DNA of 57,030 nt from Pseudomonadota bacterium (GTDB lineage Bacteria > Pseudomonadota > Alphaproteobacteria > Acetobacterales > Acetobacteraceae): assembly GCA_021805545.1 (NCBI GenBank), contig JAJZFB010000054.1, positions 1 to 57,030 of the forward strand, written 5' to 3'. A model generated the notes under the pieces. It did not search any database. It had not been told where the DNA came from and worked only from the letters and a program-made list of their open reading frames with translations. Positions 25,625 through 35,408 of this stretch are shown here, piece by piece. How positions within the stretch are numbered: position 1 is the stretch's first letter; the number at the start of each line of letters is the position of its first letter. A program made the position numbers and the translations under genes.

Positions 25625-26722
25625 ATGGTGGCGTTGCCGACGAACAAACTGGAAGCCTGGCGCTATACCGATCTGGCGCCGCTCTCCACGCTGAGCTTTG
25701 CGCAAGCACCGCAGGCAACAGCACCGGCGCTGCCCGCGCTGGATATGCCGCGTTTGGTGTTCGTGAATGGTGTGTTCGCGGGCGGGCTTTCTTCAAGCCT
25801 GGATTTTGCGGCCCCGTTCGCGGCGGGCGCGGAAGATTCGGCGCTGCCTTTGGCGCTGCTCAATGCCGGGCTGGCGCGCGATGGCGTGGTGCTGAACGTG
25901 CCCGATGGGGTCGATGCCGGAACCATTCTGCTTTTTGCCCAAGCCACCGCCACGGAACCCTTTGCCGCGCATCTGCGCCACCGCGTCACGCTGGGGCAGG
26001 GGGCCAGGCTCACCATTATCGATATTGCCAAGGGTGATGGTGTTTACTGGCATAATCCGGTTACGGACATTGCCCTCGCCCCTGGCGCGCAACTCGCCCA
26101 TTACCGGCTGCAGGATGAAAGCCGCGAAGCCTTCAACACCGCCACTATAAAGGCGGAGATTGCGGCGGGCGCGGTGTACGAGCATTTCACCGCCACCATC
26201 GGCGCGCGGCTTTCACGCACTGAAATTCATGCCACGTTGCGGGGCGAGCAAGCCAGCGCGCAGCTTAGCGCCGCGCAGCTCCTCACCGGCGAGCAGCATG
26301 GCGATTTCACCTCGGTCGTCGCGCATAAGGCGCCTAACTGCCCCTCGCGCCAGACGGTGAAATCCGTGCTCTCGGGCCTCGCCCGCGGCGTGTTCCAGGG
26401 GCGGATCGAGGTGGACCGCATCGCGCAGAAAACCGATGGCTACCAGATGAGCCGGGCACTTTTGCTCTCGCCCCATGCCGAGATGGACATAAAGCCCGAG
26501 CTGCAGATTTACGCCGATGACGTGAAATGCAGCCACGGCGCCACCATCGGCACGCTGGATGAGAACCAGCTTTTCTACCTGCGCTCGCGCGGCATCCCCG
26601 AGGATGAAGCCCGCGCGCTGCTCATCCGCGCGTTTTTGGATGAAGCGCTGGAGCCGGTGCGGCAGGAAGATGCGAAGGAATTGTTAGAGGCTGCCATTGA
26701 AACATGGTGGACCAGGCAATGA
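25625..26722 (+). CDS. sufD: Fe-S cluster assembly protein SufD
   Basis: The SufB paralogue of the SufBC2D scaffold. The 365-residue product begins MVALPTNKLEAWRYTDL, a shortened N-terminus. The beta-helix region contains EIHATLRGEQASAQLS and the C-terminal block reads CSHGATIGTLDENQLFYLRSRGI, the latter diagnostic of SufD. It starts 1 base after the sufC stop. The C-terminus overlaps sufS by four bases if sufS starts at 26719. Confidence 0.96.
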   Translation: MVALPTNKLEAWRYTDLAPLSTLSFAQAPQATAPALPALDMPRLVFVNGVFAGGLSSSLDFAAPFAAGAEDSALPLALLNAGLARDGVVLNVPDGVDAGTILLFAQATATEPFAAHLRHRVTLGQGARLTIIDIAKGDGVYWHNPVTDIALAPGAQLAHYRLQDESREAFNTATIKAEIAAGAVYEHFTATIGARLSRTEIHATLRGEQASAQLSAAQLLTGEQHGDFTSVVAHKAPNCPSRQTVKSVLSGLARGVFQGRIEVDRIAQKTDGYQMSRALLLSPHAEMDIKPELQIYADDVKCSHGATIGTLDENQLFYLRSRGIPEDEARALLIRAFLDEALEPVRQEDAKELLEAAIETWWTRQ

Positions 26723-27957
26723 GCGCGATACTGGAAAAAGTGAATATTGAAGCCTTGCGCGAGGATTTTCCCATCCTCAAGGAAAAAGTGCACGGCAAGG
26801 ATTTGGTGTTTCTCGACTCCGCCGCCAGCGCGCAAAAGCCGCGCGCGGTGATTGAGGCGATGACCCATGTGATGACCTCGCAATATGCCAACGTGCATCG
26901 CGGCTTGCATTATATGTCGGAGCGCACGTCCGAGGCGTATGAGGCGGTGCGCGACAAGGTGGCTGGTTTCATCAACGCCGCCGCGCGTGACGAAATTGTG
27001 TTCACGCGTAATGCCACGGAATCCATCAATCTTGTTGCCTATACCTGGGGCCGCACGGCGCTTAAGCCGGGCGATGTGGTGGCGGTGACCGAGATGGAGC
27101 ACCACGCCAATCTGGTGCCCTGGCAGATGCTGCGCGACGCACATGGCACGGAGCTGCGGATTATCAAAATTACCGATTCCGGCGAGGTGGACTGGCATTC
27201 GCTGGAAGACGTGTTTGCCGATGGGCGGGTGAAGCTGCTTGCCGTCACGCAAATGTCCAACGTGCTGGGTACGTACACGCCGGTGGAGCGGCTGGCCAAA
27301 TTCGCGCATGCGCACGGCGCTAAAATCCTCATCGATGGCTGCCAGGCCATCGTGCACCGCAAGATAGATGTGCGCGCGGTGGATGCGGATTTCTTCGTGT
27401 TCTCCGGCCATAAGCTCTACGGCCCGTCCGGCATCGGCGTGCTCTACGCCAAGGCGGACATTCTCGACGCGATGCCGCCCTTCATGGGCGGCGGAGACAT
27501 GATCGCCCATGTTTCCTACCAGAAATCCACCTGGGCCAAACCGCCCCACCGCTTCGAGGCCGGGACGCCCGCGATCATCGAGACGATCGGCCTGGGTGCT
27601 GCGATTGATTATGTCAACGCCATCGGCATGGAGGCCATTGCCGCGCATGAGGCGGCCTTGACCGGACATGCGCTTGCCGTGCTGCCAAACATTGAAGGCC
27701 TGCGCATATTGGGCAGCGCGCAGGACCGCGGCGGTGTCATCTCCTTCGTGATGAAGGACGCGCACCCGCACGACATTGCCACGCTGCTCGACCGCCAGGG
27801 CATAGCCGTGCGCGCCGGCCACCATTGCGCCGAACCGCTGATGGGCCGCCTGGGCGTTACCAGCACCGCGCGGGCCAGCTTTGCGCTTTATACAACGCGT
27901 GAGGAAATCGGCGCGCTGGCCAAAGGGCTTGAGCGCGTCAGGAAGATGTTCGCATGA
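26719..27957 (+). CDS. sufS: Group II cysteine desulfurase SufS
   Basis: A PLP enzyme that removes sulfur from cysteine for cluster assembly. It has the N-terminal LDSAASAQKP, VHRGLHYMSERTSEAYE and the PLP pocket NATESINLVAYTWG. The Schiff-base lysine is in SGHKLYGPSGIGVLY and the catalytic cysteine in RAGHHCAEPLMGRL. The product is about 412 residues. ATG 26719 overlaps the sufD stop in an ATGA and is favoured over the ATG at 26704. Confidence 0.98.
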   Translation: MSAILEKVNIEALREDFPILKEKVHGKDLVFLDSAASAQKPRAVIEAMTHVMTSQYANVHRGLHYMSERTSEAYEAVRDKVAGFINAAARDEIVFTRNATESINLVAYTWGRTALKPGDVVAVTEMEHHANLVPWQMLRDAHGTELRIIKITDSGEVDWHSLEDVFADGRVKLLAVTQMSNVLGTYTPVERLAKFAHAHGAKILIDGCQAIVHRKIDVRAVDADFFVFSGHKLYGPSGIGVLYAKADILDAMPPFMGGGDMIAHVSYQKSTWAKPPHRFEAGTPAIIETIGLGAAIDYVNAIGMEAIAAHEAALTGHALAVLPNIEGLRILGSAQDRGGVISFVMKDAHPHDIATLLDRQGIAVRAGHHCAEPLMGRLGVTSTARASFALYTTREEIGALAKGLERVRKMFA

Positions 27958-28355
27958 GCGATTTGTACCAGCAGATAGTGCTAGACCGCACCAGGCACCC
28001 CCGCCACGCGGGCAGGCCCGCGCATTTCGATGCACGGGGCGAGGGCGCCAACAAGCTGTGTGGCGACAAGGTGAGCATCTACCTCACGCGCGAGGGCATG
28101 GACCTGCACCACGATGCAGAGGGCTGCGCCATTCTCACCGCCAGCGCGGATTTGATGGCGGATGCGGCCGCGGGCAAAACGCCTGCGCAAATGCGCGAAC
28201 TGGCCGCTGCCTTCACCCAGGCCGTAACCAGCGGCACGCCCAACCCGGCACTGGGCGCGCTGAACGCGCTGACGCCGGTTGCTGATTTTCCCTCCCGTAT
28301 TGGCTGCGCCACATTGCCGTGGCGCGCGCTTGAAGAGGCGCTGCAAGATGTCTGA
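27954..28355 (+). CDS. sufU: Fe-S assembly / sulfur-relay protein SufU
   Basis: A 133-residue IscU-like protein of the SUF system that accepts sulfur from SufS. The three ligands are conserved: Cys36 in LCGD (with Asp38), Cys58 in EGCAIL and Cys118 in IGCATLPW. It lacks the HPD(x)-type chaperone motif seen in IscU. Overlap with sufS is ATGA, and the sufT start lies inside its last codons. The presence of SufU instead of SufE indicates a SufS-SufU sulfur relay. Confidence 0.96.
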   Translation: MSDLYQQIVLDRTRHPRHAGRPAHFDARGEGANKLCGDKVSIYLTREGMDLHHDAEGCAILTASADLMADAAAGKTPAQMRELAAAFTQAVTSGTPNPALGALNALTPVADFPSRIGCATLPWRALEEALQDV

Positions 28356-28713
28356 AGCTGAAAAAATGGTGCCCGTGACAAGCTGGACACCCGATGGCGA
28401 AACCAAGCCGCATCTTTCGGAAGAGGCGGTGATTAACGCCATTTGCACCGTTTACGACCCGGAAATTCCGGTGAACATCTACGAGCTTGGGCTTATCTAC
28501 GCCGTGGAGCTTTCAGAGAATGGCAACGTGAAGGTTGAAATGACCCTTACCGCGCCCGGCTGCCCCTCGGCGCAGGAACTGCCCGAGATGGTGCGCAACG
28601 CCATTGCCGCCGTGGATGGCGCCGGAGATGTAACGGTGGATGTGGTGTGGGACCCGCCCTGGGACCCCAGCCGCATGAGCGAGGATGCCCGTCTTTCGCT
28701 GAACATGTTTTGA
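28348..28713 (+). CDS. sufT: SufT/MIP18 (DUF59) family Fe-S maturation protein
   Basis: A 121-residue DUF59 protein involved in Fe-S protein maturation. It has the family motif DPEIPVNIYELGLIY, the active-site-like TLTAPGCPSAQELP with its conserved cysteine, and the C-terminal VVWDPPWDPSRMSEDAR. The ATG overlaps the end of sufU by 8 bases. Confidence 0.95.
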   Translation: MSEAEKMVPVTSWTPDGETKPHLSEEAVINAICTVYDPEIPVNIYELGLIYAVELSENGNVKVEMTLTAPGCPSAQELPEMVRNAIAAVDGAGDVTVDVVWDPPWDPSRMSEDARLSLNMF

Positions 28714-28721
28714 GGTGAGCC

Positions 28722-29090
28722 ATGGAAGTTACCCAAACCCAAGCCAAGCCGCGCCGCGAATTGCCGCCGCTGATGACGCTCTCGGAGGCTGCCGCCGCGC
28801 GGCTGCGCAGCCTGTATGCGGGCGGGCAGCAGGGCAAACTGCTGCGCATCTCCGTCAACGCGCGCGGCTGCTCCGGCATGTCGTACCAGATGGACTGGGT
28901 GGATGAAGCCGGGCCTACGGATGAGAAAGTCTCCAGCCAGGGGCTTACGTTATTGGTGGACCGCAAGGCGACGCTGTTTTTAATTGGTTCCGTGATGGAC
29001 TATAAGGAAGACAAGCTGACCCGCGGGTTTACATTTGAAAACCCAAACGAAAAAGGCCGCTGCGGCTGCGGTGAGAGCTTCCACGTTTAA
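28722..29090 (+). CDS. sufA: A-type Fe-S carrier (SufA/HesB family)
   Basis: A 122-residue A-type carrier delivering Fe-S clusters to targets. It has the three canonical cysteines: C50 in ARGCSGMSY, and C114 and C116 in GRCGCGESF near the C-terminus. It closes the suf operon, 8 bases after sufT. A second A-type carrier lies 0.8 kb away on the other strand. Confidence 0.96.
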   Translation: MEVTQTQAKPRRELPPLMTLSEAAAARLRSLYAGGQQGKLLRISVNARGCSGMSYQMDWVDEAGPTDEKVSSQGLTLLVDRKATLFLIGSVMDYKEDKLTRGFTFENPNEKGRCGCGESFHV

Positions 29091-29098
29091 GCCAGGGG

Positions 29099-29875
29099 TT
29101 ACGCGGTAAGCACCACGCTCACCGGCACATGGTCCGAGGGCTGCGTTTTCGCCCGCTCATCCCGGTGTACGGTTACCGAAACCAGCCGCTCCGCCAAACG
29201 CGGGCTAAGCAAGGCGTGGTCAATCCGCAGGCCGGAATTTCTGTCCCACGCCCCGGCCTGATAGTCCCAGAACGTGTAAAGCGCCTCGCGCGGGTGTAGT
29301 GCCCGCAGCGCATCGGTCAGCCCGGTATGCACCAGCGCATGAAACGCCGCGCGGGTTTCCGGGCGGATCAGCGCATCGTTGGCGGGCAAAGCGCGCGGGG
29401 CGAAATCGGCATCGGTGGGGCATACATTATAATCGCCTGCCAGAATGAAATCGGCATCGTCCTCGAACAGCGCCAGCGCCCGGTCGCGCAAGGCGTGCAT
29501 CCAGTGCAGCTTGTACTCGTACCCGGCCTCGCCGCCGGAATTGCCGTTGGGCAGGTATAGCCCGCCAATATTCATGCCATTCGCGCGCACTTCCACATAG
29601 CGCGCCTGGGCGTCGTCCCCGGTCATGCCGGGCAGGCGCTTATGCACCAGCTCCACCGGTGCCTTATGCAGCAGGGCCACGCCATTATAGCTTTTCTGCC
29701 CCACCACCACGGCATCGTACCCCAGCGCCTTGAAATCCATGCCGGGGAATTGGTGCGCCTCGCATTTGATTTCCTGCAGCAGCAAAAAATCCGGCGCCTC
29801 GCGTTCCAGAAACGCGCTCACATGCGCCTCGCGCACGCGCACCGAGTTGATGTTCCAGGTTGTTATTTTAATCAA
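29099..29875 (-). CDS. xth: Exodeoxyribonuclease III
   Basis: An AP endonuclease / 3'-5' exonuclease of base-excision repair. The 258-residue product has ITTWNINSVRVR at the N-terminus, the catalytic glutamate in LLQEIKCE, DYNVCPTD, and C-terminal SDHVPV with the catalytic histidine. Its start is TTG (29875), overlapping the end of erpA by 8 bases, so the two are probably co-transcribed. It is convergent with sufA. Confidence 0.96.
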   Translation of the reverse strand: MIKITTWNINSVRVREAHVSAFLEREAPDFLLLQEIKCEAHQFPGMDFKALGYDAVVVGQKSYNGVALLHKAPVELVHKRLPGMTGDDAQARYVEVRANGMNIGGLYLPNGNSGGEAGYEYKLHWMHALRDRALALFEDDADFILAGDYNVCPTDADFAPRALPANDALIRPETRAAFHALVHTGLTDALRALHPREALYTFWDYQAGAWDRNSGLRIDHALLSPRLAERLVSVTVHRDERAKTQPSDHVPVSVVLTA

Positions 29876-30194
29876 CGGAAAACGACGTCCCGCATCCGCA
29901 GGCGGAGGTGGCGTTGGGGTTTTTCACGGCGAAATGCGCGCCCATCAGATTATCGATGAAATCCAGCTCCGCGCCTGCGAGAAAATCCAGGCTCACCGGG
30001 TCCACCAGCACAGTGGCGCCGCCGCGCGCCACCACCACATCGTCCTCGGCCTGCTCGCTGGTCAGGCCGAATTTATATTGCAGCCCAGAGCAGCCGCCGG
30101 CCAGCACCTCTACCCGCAGCGCCTTGGCGCCCGGCTCGGCGGCCAGAATTTCGGCCACGCGCTGCGCGGCCGTGGAAGAAACAGAAAAACCCAT
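29868..30194 (-). CDS. erpA: A-type Fe-S cluster insertion protein (ErpA-like)
   Basis: A 108-residue A-type carrier with cysteines at C35 (GGCSGLQY) and C99/C101 (SACGCGTSF). It resembles ErpA/IscA, and in alphaproteobacteria this pairing with xth and dgt is common. The start at 30194 (MGFSVSS) is preferred because the upstream frame is Arg/Ala-rich and lies in the divergent dgt promoter region; MARYIRG at 30215 is possible. Confidence 0.92.
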   Translation of the reverse strand: MGFSVSSTAAQRVAEILAAEPGAKALRVEVLAGGCSGLQYKFGLTSEQAEDDVVVARGGATVLVDPVSLDFLAGAELDFIDNLMGAHFAVKNPNATSACGCGTSFSVD

Positions 30195-30254
30195 GCCCCT
30201 TATATAGCGTGCCATGCGCTTGGAGGTAAGGGCCGCATGGGCTAGACGGGCGCC

Positions 30255-31394
30255 ATGGAAAAAGCCCCTTACGCGGTGCGGGAGTCGCGCGGCCGCGGCC
30301 ACACCCAGCCGGATTCGGACGACCGCTCCCCCTGGCAGCGCGACCGCGACCGCGTGGTGCACTGCTCGGCCTTTCGCAAATTGCAGTACAAAACCCAGGT
30401 TTTCGTCACGCGTGAGGGCGATTTTTACCGCACGCGCCTAACGCATAGCCTGGAAGTGGCGCAGGTGGCCCGTTCCATCGCCCGCGCCTTGGGCCTGGAT
30501 GAAGACCTGACCGAATGTTTGGCCTTGGCCCACGACCTCGGCCACCCGCCCTTCGGCCATGCCGGAGAAACAGGGCTGGATGAAGCGCTGAAGCAGTTTG
30601 GCGGGTTCGACCATAACGACCAATCTTTTCGTGTGGTCACGCAAATCGAGCGGCGCTATGCGGCGTTCGACGGGCTGAACCTCTCCTGGGAGACGCTGGA
30701 AGGCCTGGCCAAGCATAACGGCCCCCTGCGCAACCCGCCCCCCAGCATCGCCGCCTATAATGCGCGAATTTCGCTCGATCTGGGCCGCCAGACCTCGGCG
30801 GAGGCGCAGGTGGCGGCCTTTGCCGATGATATTGCCTATAACACCCATGATCTGGATGACGGTCTGCGCGCCGGGCTGTTCACATTCGACGACCTGCTGA
30901 CCCTGCCGGTGATTGGCGATCTGGTTTGCGCGGCGCAGGCGCTGACCAACGAGGAAAACCGCATCCGGCACGAGCTGAGCCGCGCCGTCATCAACACGCT
31001 GGTGCATGACGCCCTGGCCGAGAGCCGCGCCCGTCTGAAGGCGCTGGCGCCGCAATCGGCGGAGGATATCCGCGCCGCATCCCGCCCGGTCATCGGGTTT
31101 TCCGAGGAGATGCGCCAGGCCAATATCCGGCTCAAGCAATTCCTCTTCACCCGCATGTACCGCCATTGGCGCGTCAACCGGCAGACGCATAAGGCCCAGC
31201 ACGTCACCCGCACCCTGGCCACGCTGCTGCTGGCCCACCCCGAGCTGCTGCCCGGCGATTGGCGTGAGCACGCCGGCAAGCAGGGCAACACGCTGCAAGC
31301 GGCGGAGGTGGTCCGCGATTATGTGGCCGGCATGACCGACCGCTACGCCCTGGACGAATTTTCCCGGTTGACGGACCCCGCCGTCCCTGCCTGA
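30255..31394 (+). CDS. dgt: Deoxyguanosinetriphosphate triphosphohydrolase-like protein
   Basis: An HD-domain dNTP triphosphohydrolase of the dGTPase family, which helps set dNTP levels. The 379-residue product has RDRDRVVHCSAFRKLQYKTQVF, the metal-binding RTRLTHSLEV and ALAHDLGHPPFGHAGE (H...HD), and a later DDIAYNTHDLDDGL with the final aspartate. The gene is divergent from erpA with 60 bases between, and 9 bases before argS. Confidence 0.96.
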   Translation: MEKAPYAVRESRGRGHTQPDSDDRSPWQRDRDRVVHCSAFRKLQYKTQVFVTREGDFYRTRLTHSLEVAQVARSIARALGLDEDLTECLALAHDLGHPPFGHAGETGLDEALKQFGGFDHNDQSFRVVTQIERRYAAFDGLNLSWETLEGLAKHNGPLRNPPPSIAAYNARISLDLGRQTSAEAQVAAFADDIAYNTHDLDDGLRAGLFTFDDLLTLPVIGDLVCAAQALTNEENRIRHELSRAVINTLVHDALAESRARLKALAPQSAEDIRAASRPVIGFSEEMRQANIRLKQFLFTRMYRHWRVNRQTHKAQHVTRTLATLLLAHPELLPGDWREHAGKQGNTLQAAEVVRDYVAGMTDRYALDEFSRLTDPAVPA

Positions 31395-31403
31395 AAGCGC
31401 ACC

Positions 31404-33134
31404 ATGTTGGAAGAAAATCTGTTTGCCGCCCTGCGCGGCATCGTGCTGGCTGAATTCGCCGCCCTTGTCCCCGGTTTGGCGCCCGAGGTGCTGGCGCGCA
31501 TCGAGGTAACGCCGACCAAGGATACGGCGCATGGCGACATGGCCTGCAACGCCGCCATGATCGCGGCCAAGCCCGCGGGCAAAAACCCGCGCGCGCTGGC
31601 GGCAGCACTGGTGGAGCGGCTTGCCGCCCGGCCCGAAATCGCCCGTGCCGAGGCCGCCGGGCCGGGTTTCGTCAACCTTACCCTGGCGCCGGAGCTGCTG
31701 CTGGCGCAACTCCCCGTCATCCTGAAGGCTGGCGAGGCTTACGGCCAGGGCGGGGCAGGGCGCGGCAAGGTGAATGTGGAATACGTGTCAGCCAACCCCA
31801 CCGGGCCGCTGCATGTGGGCCATTGCCGTGGCGCGGTGGTGGGCGATGCGCTGGCCAATCTGCTGAAAAAAGCGGGTTATGAGGTCTGCAAGGAATTCTA
31901 CATCAACGATGCGGGCGCTCAGGTTATCGCGCTCGCCCGTTCCGCCTATGTGCGCTACCTGGAGGCGCTGAAGCTCTCGCCGGAAGCCTATATCGAGACC
32001 GTGCCGGGCGGGCTGCAATATGGCGGCGCCTATCTCATTGCTGTGGGTGAGGCGCTGGCCAGGCAATATGGCGATGCCTTTGCCGAAACGCCGGAAGAAA
32101 ACTGGCTGCCTTTGGTGCGCGATTTCGCCGTGGCCCGGATGCTGGACCTCATCAAGGAAGACCTCGCCGCTTTGGGCGTGGCGCATGACGTGTTTTCCTC
32201 GGAGCGCGCCTTGGTGGAAGGCGGCGGCGTGGCGCGGGGGCTGCAAGGGCTGCGCGACAAGGGGCTGATCTATCGCGGTATTCTGGAGCCGCCCAAGGGC
32301 AAAACGCCGGATGATTGGGAGCCGCGCGAGCAGGAATTGTTCAAGGCCACCGAATTTGGCGACGATGTGGACCGCCCCATCGCCAAATCGGACGGCTCCT
32401 ACACCTATTTCGCCAACGACATCGCCTACCATGCCGACAAGGTGGCGCGCGGCTTCAGCGCCATGATCGACGTTTGGGGCGCGGACCATGGCGGGTACGT
32501 TAAGCGCATGCAGGCGGCGGTGAAGGCGCTTTCAGGCGCCCGGCTGGACATAGTGCTGTGCCAGATTGTGCGCGTAATGAAGGACGGCCAGCCATTCCGC
32601 ATGAGCAAGCGCGCGGGCACTTTTGTGGAGCTGCGCGACCTTATCGACGAAATCGGCGCCGATGCGGTGCGTTTCCTCATCCTCATGCGTAAGTCAGACG
32701 CGCAGATGGATTTTGACCTGAACGCCGCCGTGGCGCAAACGCGCGATAACCCGGTTTTCTACGTGCAATACGCCCATGCGCGTTGCCGCTCCGTGCTGCG
32801 CGCGGCACCCGCGGTGGATGCGGGGGCAGATGTCTCCAGCCTTGCCGCGCCCGAGGAGCAGGCGCTCATCCGCCGCCTTATCACCTGGCCGCGCTTGGTG
32901 GAGCAGGCGGCGGAATCGCGCGAGCCGCACCGCATCGCCTTCTTTCTGTACGATCTGGCGGCGGATTTCCACGCGCTGTGGAATGCCGGGCGCGATAACG
33001 CCGCTTTGCGCTTTTTGCAGGAAGACAAGCCCCGGGAGACGGCGGCGCGTGTTGCCCTTGTCGCGGCCACGGCCGCCGTGCTTCGCTCTGGCTTCGCCGT
33101 GCTCGGCGTTACACCCGTGGAGGAGATGCGCTAG
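31404..33134 (+). CDS. argS: Arginyl-tRNA synthetase
   Basis: Charges tRNA-Arg. The 576-residue class Ia enzyme has an Add-1 N-terminal domain, the HIGH-like [18 protein letters not shown], the KMSKS-like [13 protein letters not shown], and a C-terminal DALR anticodon-binding domain ending in [10 protein letters not shown]. Length matches the family. It is followed by the SPOR gene after 2 bases. Confidence 0.98.
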   Translation: MLEENLFAALRGIVLAEFAALVPGLAPEVLARIEVTPTKDTAHGDMACNAAMIAAKPAGKNPRALAAALVERLAARPEIARAEAAGPGFVNLTLAPELLLAQLPVILKAGEAYGQGGAGRGKVNVEYVSANPTGPLHVGHCRGAVVGDALANLLKKAGYEVCKEFYINDAGAQVIALARSAYVRYLEALKLSPEAYIETVPGGLQYGGAYLIAVGEALARQYGDAFAETPEENWLPLVRDFAVARMLDLIKEDLAALGVAHDVFSSERALVEGGGVARGLQGLRDKGLIYRGILEPPKGKTPDDWEPREQELFKATEFGDDVDRPIAKSDGSYTYFANDIAYHADKVARGFSAMIDVWGADHGGYVKRMQAAVKALSGARLDIVLCQIVRVMKDGQPFRMSKRAGTFVELRDLIDEIGADAVRFLILMRKSDAQMDFDLNAAVAQTRDNPVFYVQYAHARCRSVLRAAPAVDAGADVSSLAAPEEQALIRRLITWPRLVEQAAESREPHRIAFFLYDLAADFHALWNAGRDNAALRFLQEDKPRETAARVALVAATAAVLRSGFAVLGVTPVEEMR

Positions 33135-33136
33135 TC

Positions 33137-33883
33137 TTGCGACAAGACGAGGAGCTGCAGGACGACGAGGAGGATTTCTTCTACCAGCCGCATCGCGCGC
33201 GCGGGCAGAGGCTGGACCCGGCTATCATGCGCATGGCGCTGGCGGCGGGCGGTGTCACCATTCTCGTTATTTTCGTGGCTTTTGCGTGGAGCGGCGTTCA
33301 TGGTGGCGGGTTTGGTCCGCCGCCGGTCATCAACCCGCCGGATGTGCCGTTGCGTGTGGCCCCCACCAGCCCTGGCGGCTTGGTTGTGCCAGGGGCAAAT
33401 ATCCCCATCATGTCCGGGCAGGATGGCAGCAGCACCCCGGCTGAACTTGCGCCGCAAAGCCAGGCGCCTAACCTGGCGGCGCTGGACCAGGATGCAGGGG
33501 TGAACCAGCCCCCGCCAGCCGCCACTCAACCCGCTGCCGCGGTGCCTGGCGCCACAGCCAAGCCGCCAGCCGCGCCCGCCACCCCCGTTGCGGCCAGCCC
33601 CAGCCCGCCTTCGGCCATACCCGGCCCCACGCCGCCCTTGCCCCCACAGGTACAGCTTGCCGCCGTGGCCGATGAAGGCAAAGCCGAAGCCGCATGGAAC
33701 GTGGCGGTGCAACAAGCCCCGGACCTGCTAAGCGGTAAAACCCCCATCATTGTTCCCGCCGTGGTAAACGGGCAGAGCGTATGGCGCGTGCGTGTTGGGG
33801 GGCTTGCGTCTTACGCCGCGGCCCAAAAGCTGTGTGGCGCGCTGGCGGCCAAGGGCGTGGCCTGCCTGGTGCCGGGCCAATGA
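33137..33883 (+). CDS. SPOR domain-containing membrane protein
   Basis: A 248-residue protein. A charged N-terminal region (1-32) is followed by one transmembrane helix (about 33-52), a long Pro/Ala-rich periplasmic linker (60-175) and a C-terminal SPOR-like domain (about 185-248: AAWNVAVQQ, then WRVRVGGLASYAAAQKLCGALAAKGVACLV). SPOR domains bind denuded glycan strands at the division septum. The start is TTG at 33137, as no ATG suits. The position between argS and nagZ is typical for alphaproteobacteria. Confidence 0.85.
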   Translation: MRQDEELQDDEEDFFYQPHRARGQRLDPAIMRMALAAGGVTILVIFVAFAWSGVHGGGFGPPPVINPPDVPLRVAPTSPGGLVVPGANIPIMSGQDGSSTPAELAPQSQAPNLAALDQDAGVNQPPPAATQPAAAVPGATAKPPAAPATPVAASPSPPSAIPGPTPPLPPQVQLAAVADEGKAEAAWNVAVQQAPDLLSGKTPIIVPAVVNGQSVWRVRVGGLASYAAAQKLCGALAAKGVACLVPGQ

Positions 33884-34725
33884 AGCCCGCCATTCTCGGC
33901 ATTGCCGGCCCGGCTTTAACGCCGGATGAGCGCCATTTATTCCGCGATCATGCGCCGCGCGGCGTTATTCTGTTCAGCCGTAACATTAAAAATAATACGC
34001 AATTATCTGGTTTAAATGCAGAATTAAAATCTTTACTGCCAGAGGGCGCCGTATTGATGGTGGACCAGGAAGGTGGCCGCGTTGCCCGGCTGCGCCCGCC
34101 GCATTGGCCCGCTTTGCCGCCCGCTGGCACGTTGCACACGGCGGAACAGGCCTACCACCACGGCCGCGCCTTGGGCGCCATGGTGAAGGCAGCGGGCTTC
34201 ACCATGGCCGCGGCACCTGTGCTGGACCTCTCGATAGAAGGTGCCAACGGTATTATCGGCGACCGCGCCATTTCCGGCGGGCCGGAGCAGGTAGCGCTGC
34301 TGGGGGGCGAGATGGCGCGCGGCATAATGGATGAAGGCATTTTGCCCGTGATAAAACATATACCCGGCCATGGCCGGGCGCTGCTGGACAGCCATTTGGC
34401 CCTGCCGCGTGTGGCGGTGAATAACGCGGAGGACCATCTGCCCTTCATCCGCAACAATAACCTGCCCTGGGCGATGACGGCGCATATTGTTTACGAGCAA
34501 TGGGATGCCGCGCGGCCCGGCACCATCTCGCCCATTGTTATTCAAAAGATCATCCGCGAGGCCATTGGTTTCAAAGGACAATTAATGTCCGACGATTTGG
34601 CCATGCACGCGCTGGAAGGCACGCCGCGCGCGCGCGCCCTGGCCGCGCTGGCGGCGGGGTGTGATGTGGCGTTGTACTGCCCTGGTGATTTTGCCGGTAA
34701 CCGGCAGATATTGGAGGCTTTGTGA
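33880..34725 (+). CDS. nagZ: Beta-N-acetylhexosaminidase (GH3), shorter than usual
   Basis: A cytoplasmic GH3 enzyme that removes GlcNAc from anhydromuropeptides in cell-wall recycling. The 281-residue product has MVDQEGGRVARLRPP, KHIPGHGRALLDSH with the catalytic His, and LMSDDLAMHAL with the nucleophile Asp. It is about 50 residues shorter than typical NagZ; the C-terminal helical part is truncated but catalytic motifs are complete. Start 33880 overlaps the SPOR stop (ATGA). AnmK of the same recycling pathway lies at 53980. Confidence 0.93.
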   Translation: MKPAILGIAGPALTPDERHLFRDHAPRGVILFSRNIKNNTQLSGLNAELKSLLPEGAVLMVDQEGGRVARLRPPHWPALPPAGTLHTAEQAYHHGRALGAMVKAAGFTMAAAPVLDLSIEGANGIIGDRAISGGPEQVALLGGEMARGIMDEGILPVIKHIPGHGRALLDSHLALPRVAVNNAEDHLPFIRNNNLPWAMTAHIVYEQWDAARPGTISPIVIQKIIREAIGFKGQLMSDDLAMHALEGTPRARALAALAAGCDVALYCPGDFAGNRQILEAL

Positions 34726-35408
34726 CCGGGTTCCTGCTGTTTCTGCTGCTGCTTTTACCCGCCATGGTGCTGCACGAGGTGGCGCACGGCACCGTGGCGC
34801 ACTGGCTGGGCGACGATTCCGCCAAAAACCAAGGCAGGCTCACGCTCAACCCGCTGAAACACATAGACCCGTTTGGCACGATCGGCCTGCCCTTAATTCT
34901 TGCCGCCGGGCAGTTGGCCACCATCGGCCATGTGCAGTTTTTGTATGGCTGGGCTAAGCCCGTGCCTGTTAATGCTTTCAAATTACAGTTAAATGGCTAC
35001 CATAACCCGCGCCGGCTCATGGCCATCGTGGCCTTTGCCGGGCCGGCCATGAACTTCCTTTTGGCCTTGGCGGCGGGCTTCGCCCTGCATGGCGGCGCGA
35101 TGGTGCCATATTTAATGTTTTTTATTGAAATCAATCTATTGATTGGCATTTTTAACCTCATTCCGCTGCCGCCCATGGATGGCGGGCGCATTGCCGTGGG
35201 TGTACTGCCCTTGCCGCTGGCCATGCGCCTTGCCCGTGCCGAGCGGCTGGGTATTTTCCTCGTTCTTTTTGTGCTTTTCATCATGCCTGTGGTGATGCAG
35301 CAATTCGGGATCAGGTTTGACCCGTTTCAGGATGCCATACAGGTGATTCTGCCTTATGCGTTGCGGCTTGTTTTCGCGCTGACGGGGAATGTTGTTGGAA
35401 ACTACTGA
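34722..35408 (+). CDS. Site-2 protease (M50) family membrane protein
   Basis: A 228-residue intramembrane metalloprotease-like protein of the rhomboid-unrelated M50B family. It has the zinc motif HEVAHG (residues 18-23), a second conserved NPLKHIDPFGTIGLP, and the C-terminal LIPLPPMDGGRI with the third metal ligand. Four or five helices are predicted by eye. Start is GTG at 34722, overlapping the nagZ stop by four bases. Its substrate is unknown. Confidence 0.93.
   Translation: MTGFLLFLLLLLPAMVLHEVAHGTVAHWLGDDSAKNQGRLTLNPLKHIDPFGTIGLPLILAAGQLATIGHVQFLYGWAKPVPVNAFKLQLNGYHNPRRLMAIVAFAGPAMNFLLALAAGFALHGGAMVPYLMFFIEINLLIGIFNLIPLPPMDGGRIAVGVLPLPLAMRLARAERLGIFLVLFVLFIMPVVMQQFGIRFDPFQDAIQVILPYALRLVFALTGNVVGNY

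Noticed and set aside
26575-28035. 486-codon open frame antisense to sufD/sufS
   Set aside because: Spans parts of two real genes on the opposite strand; composition-driven shadow.
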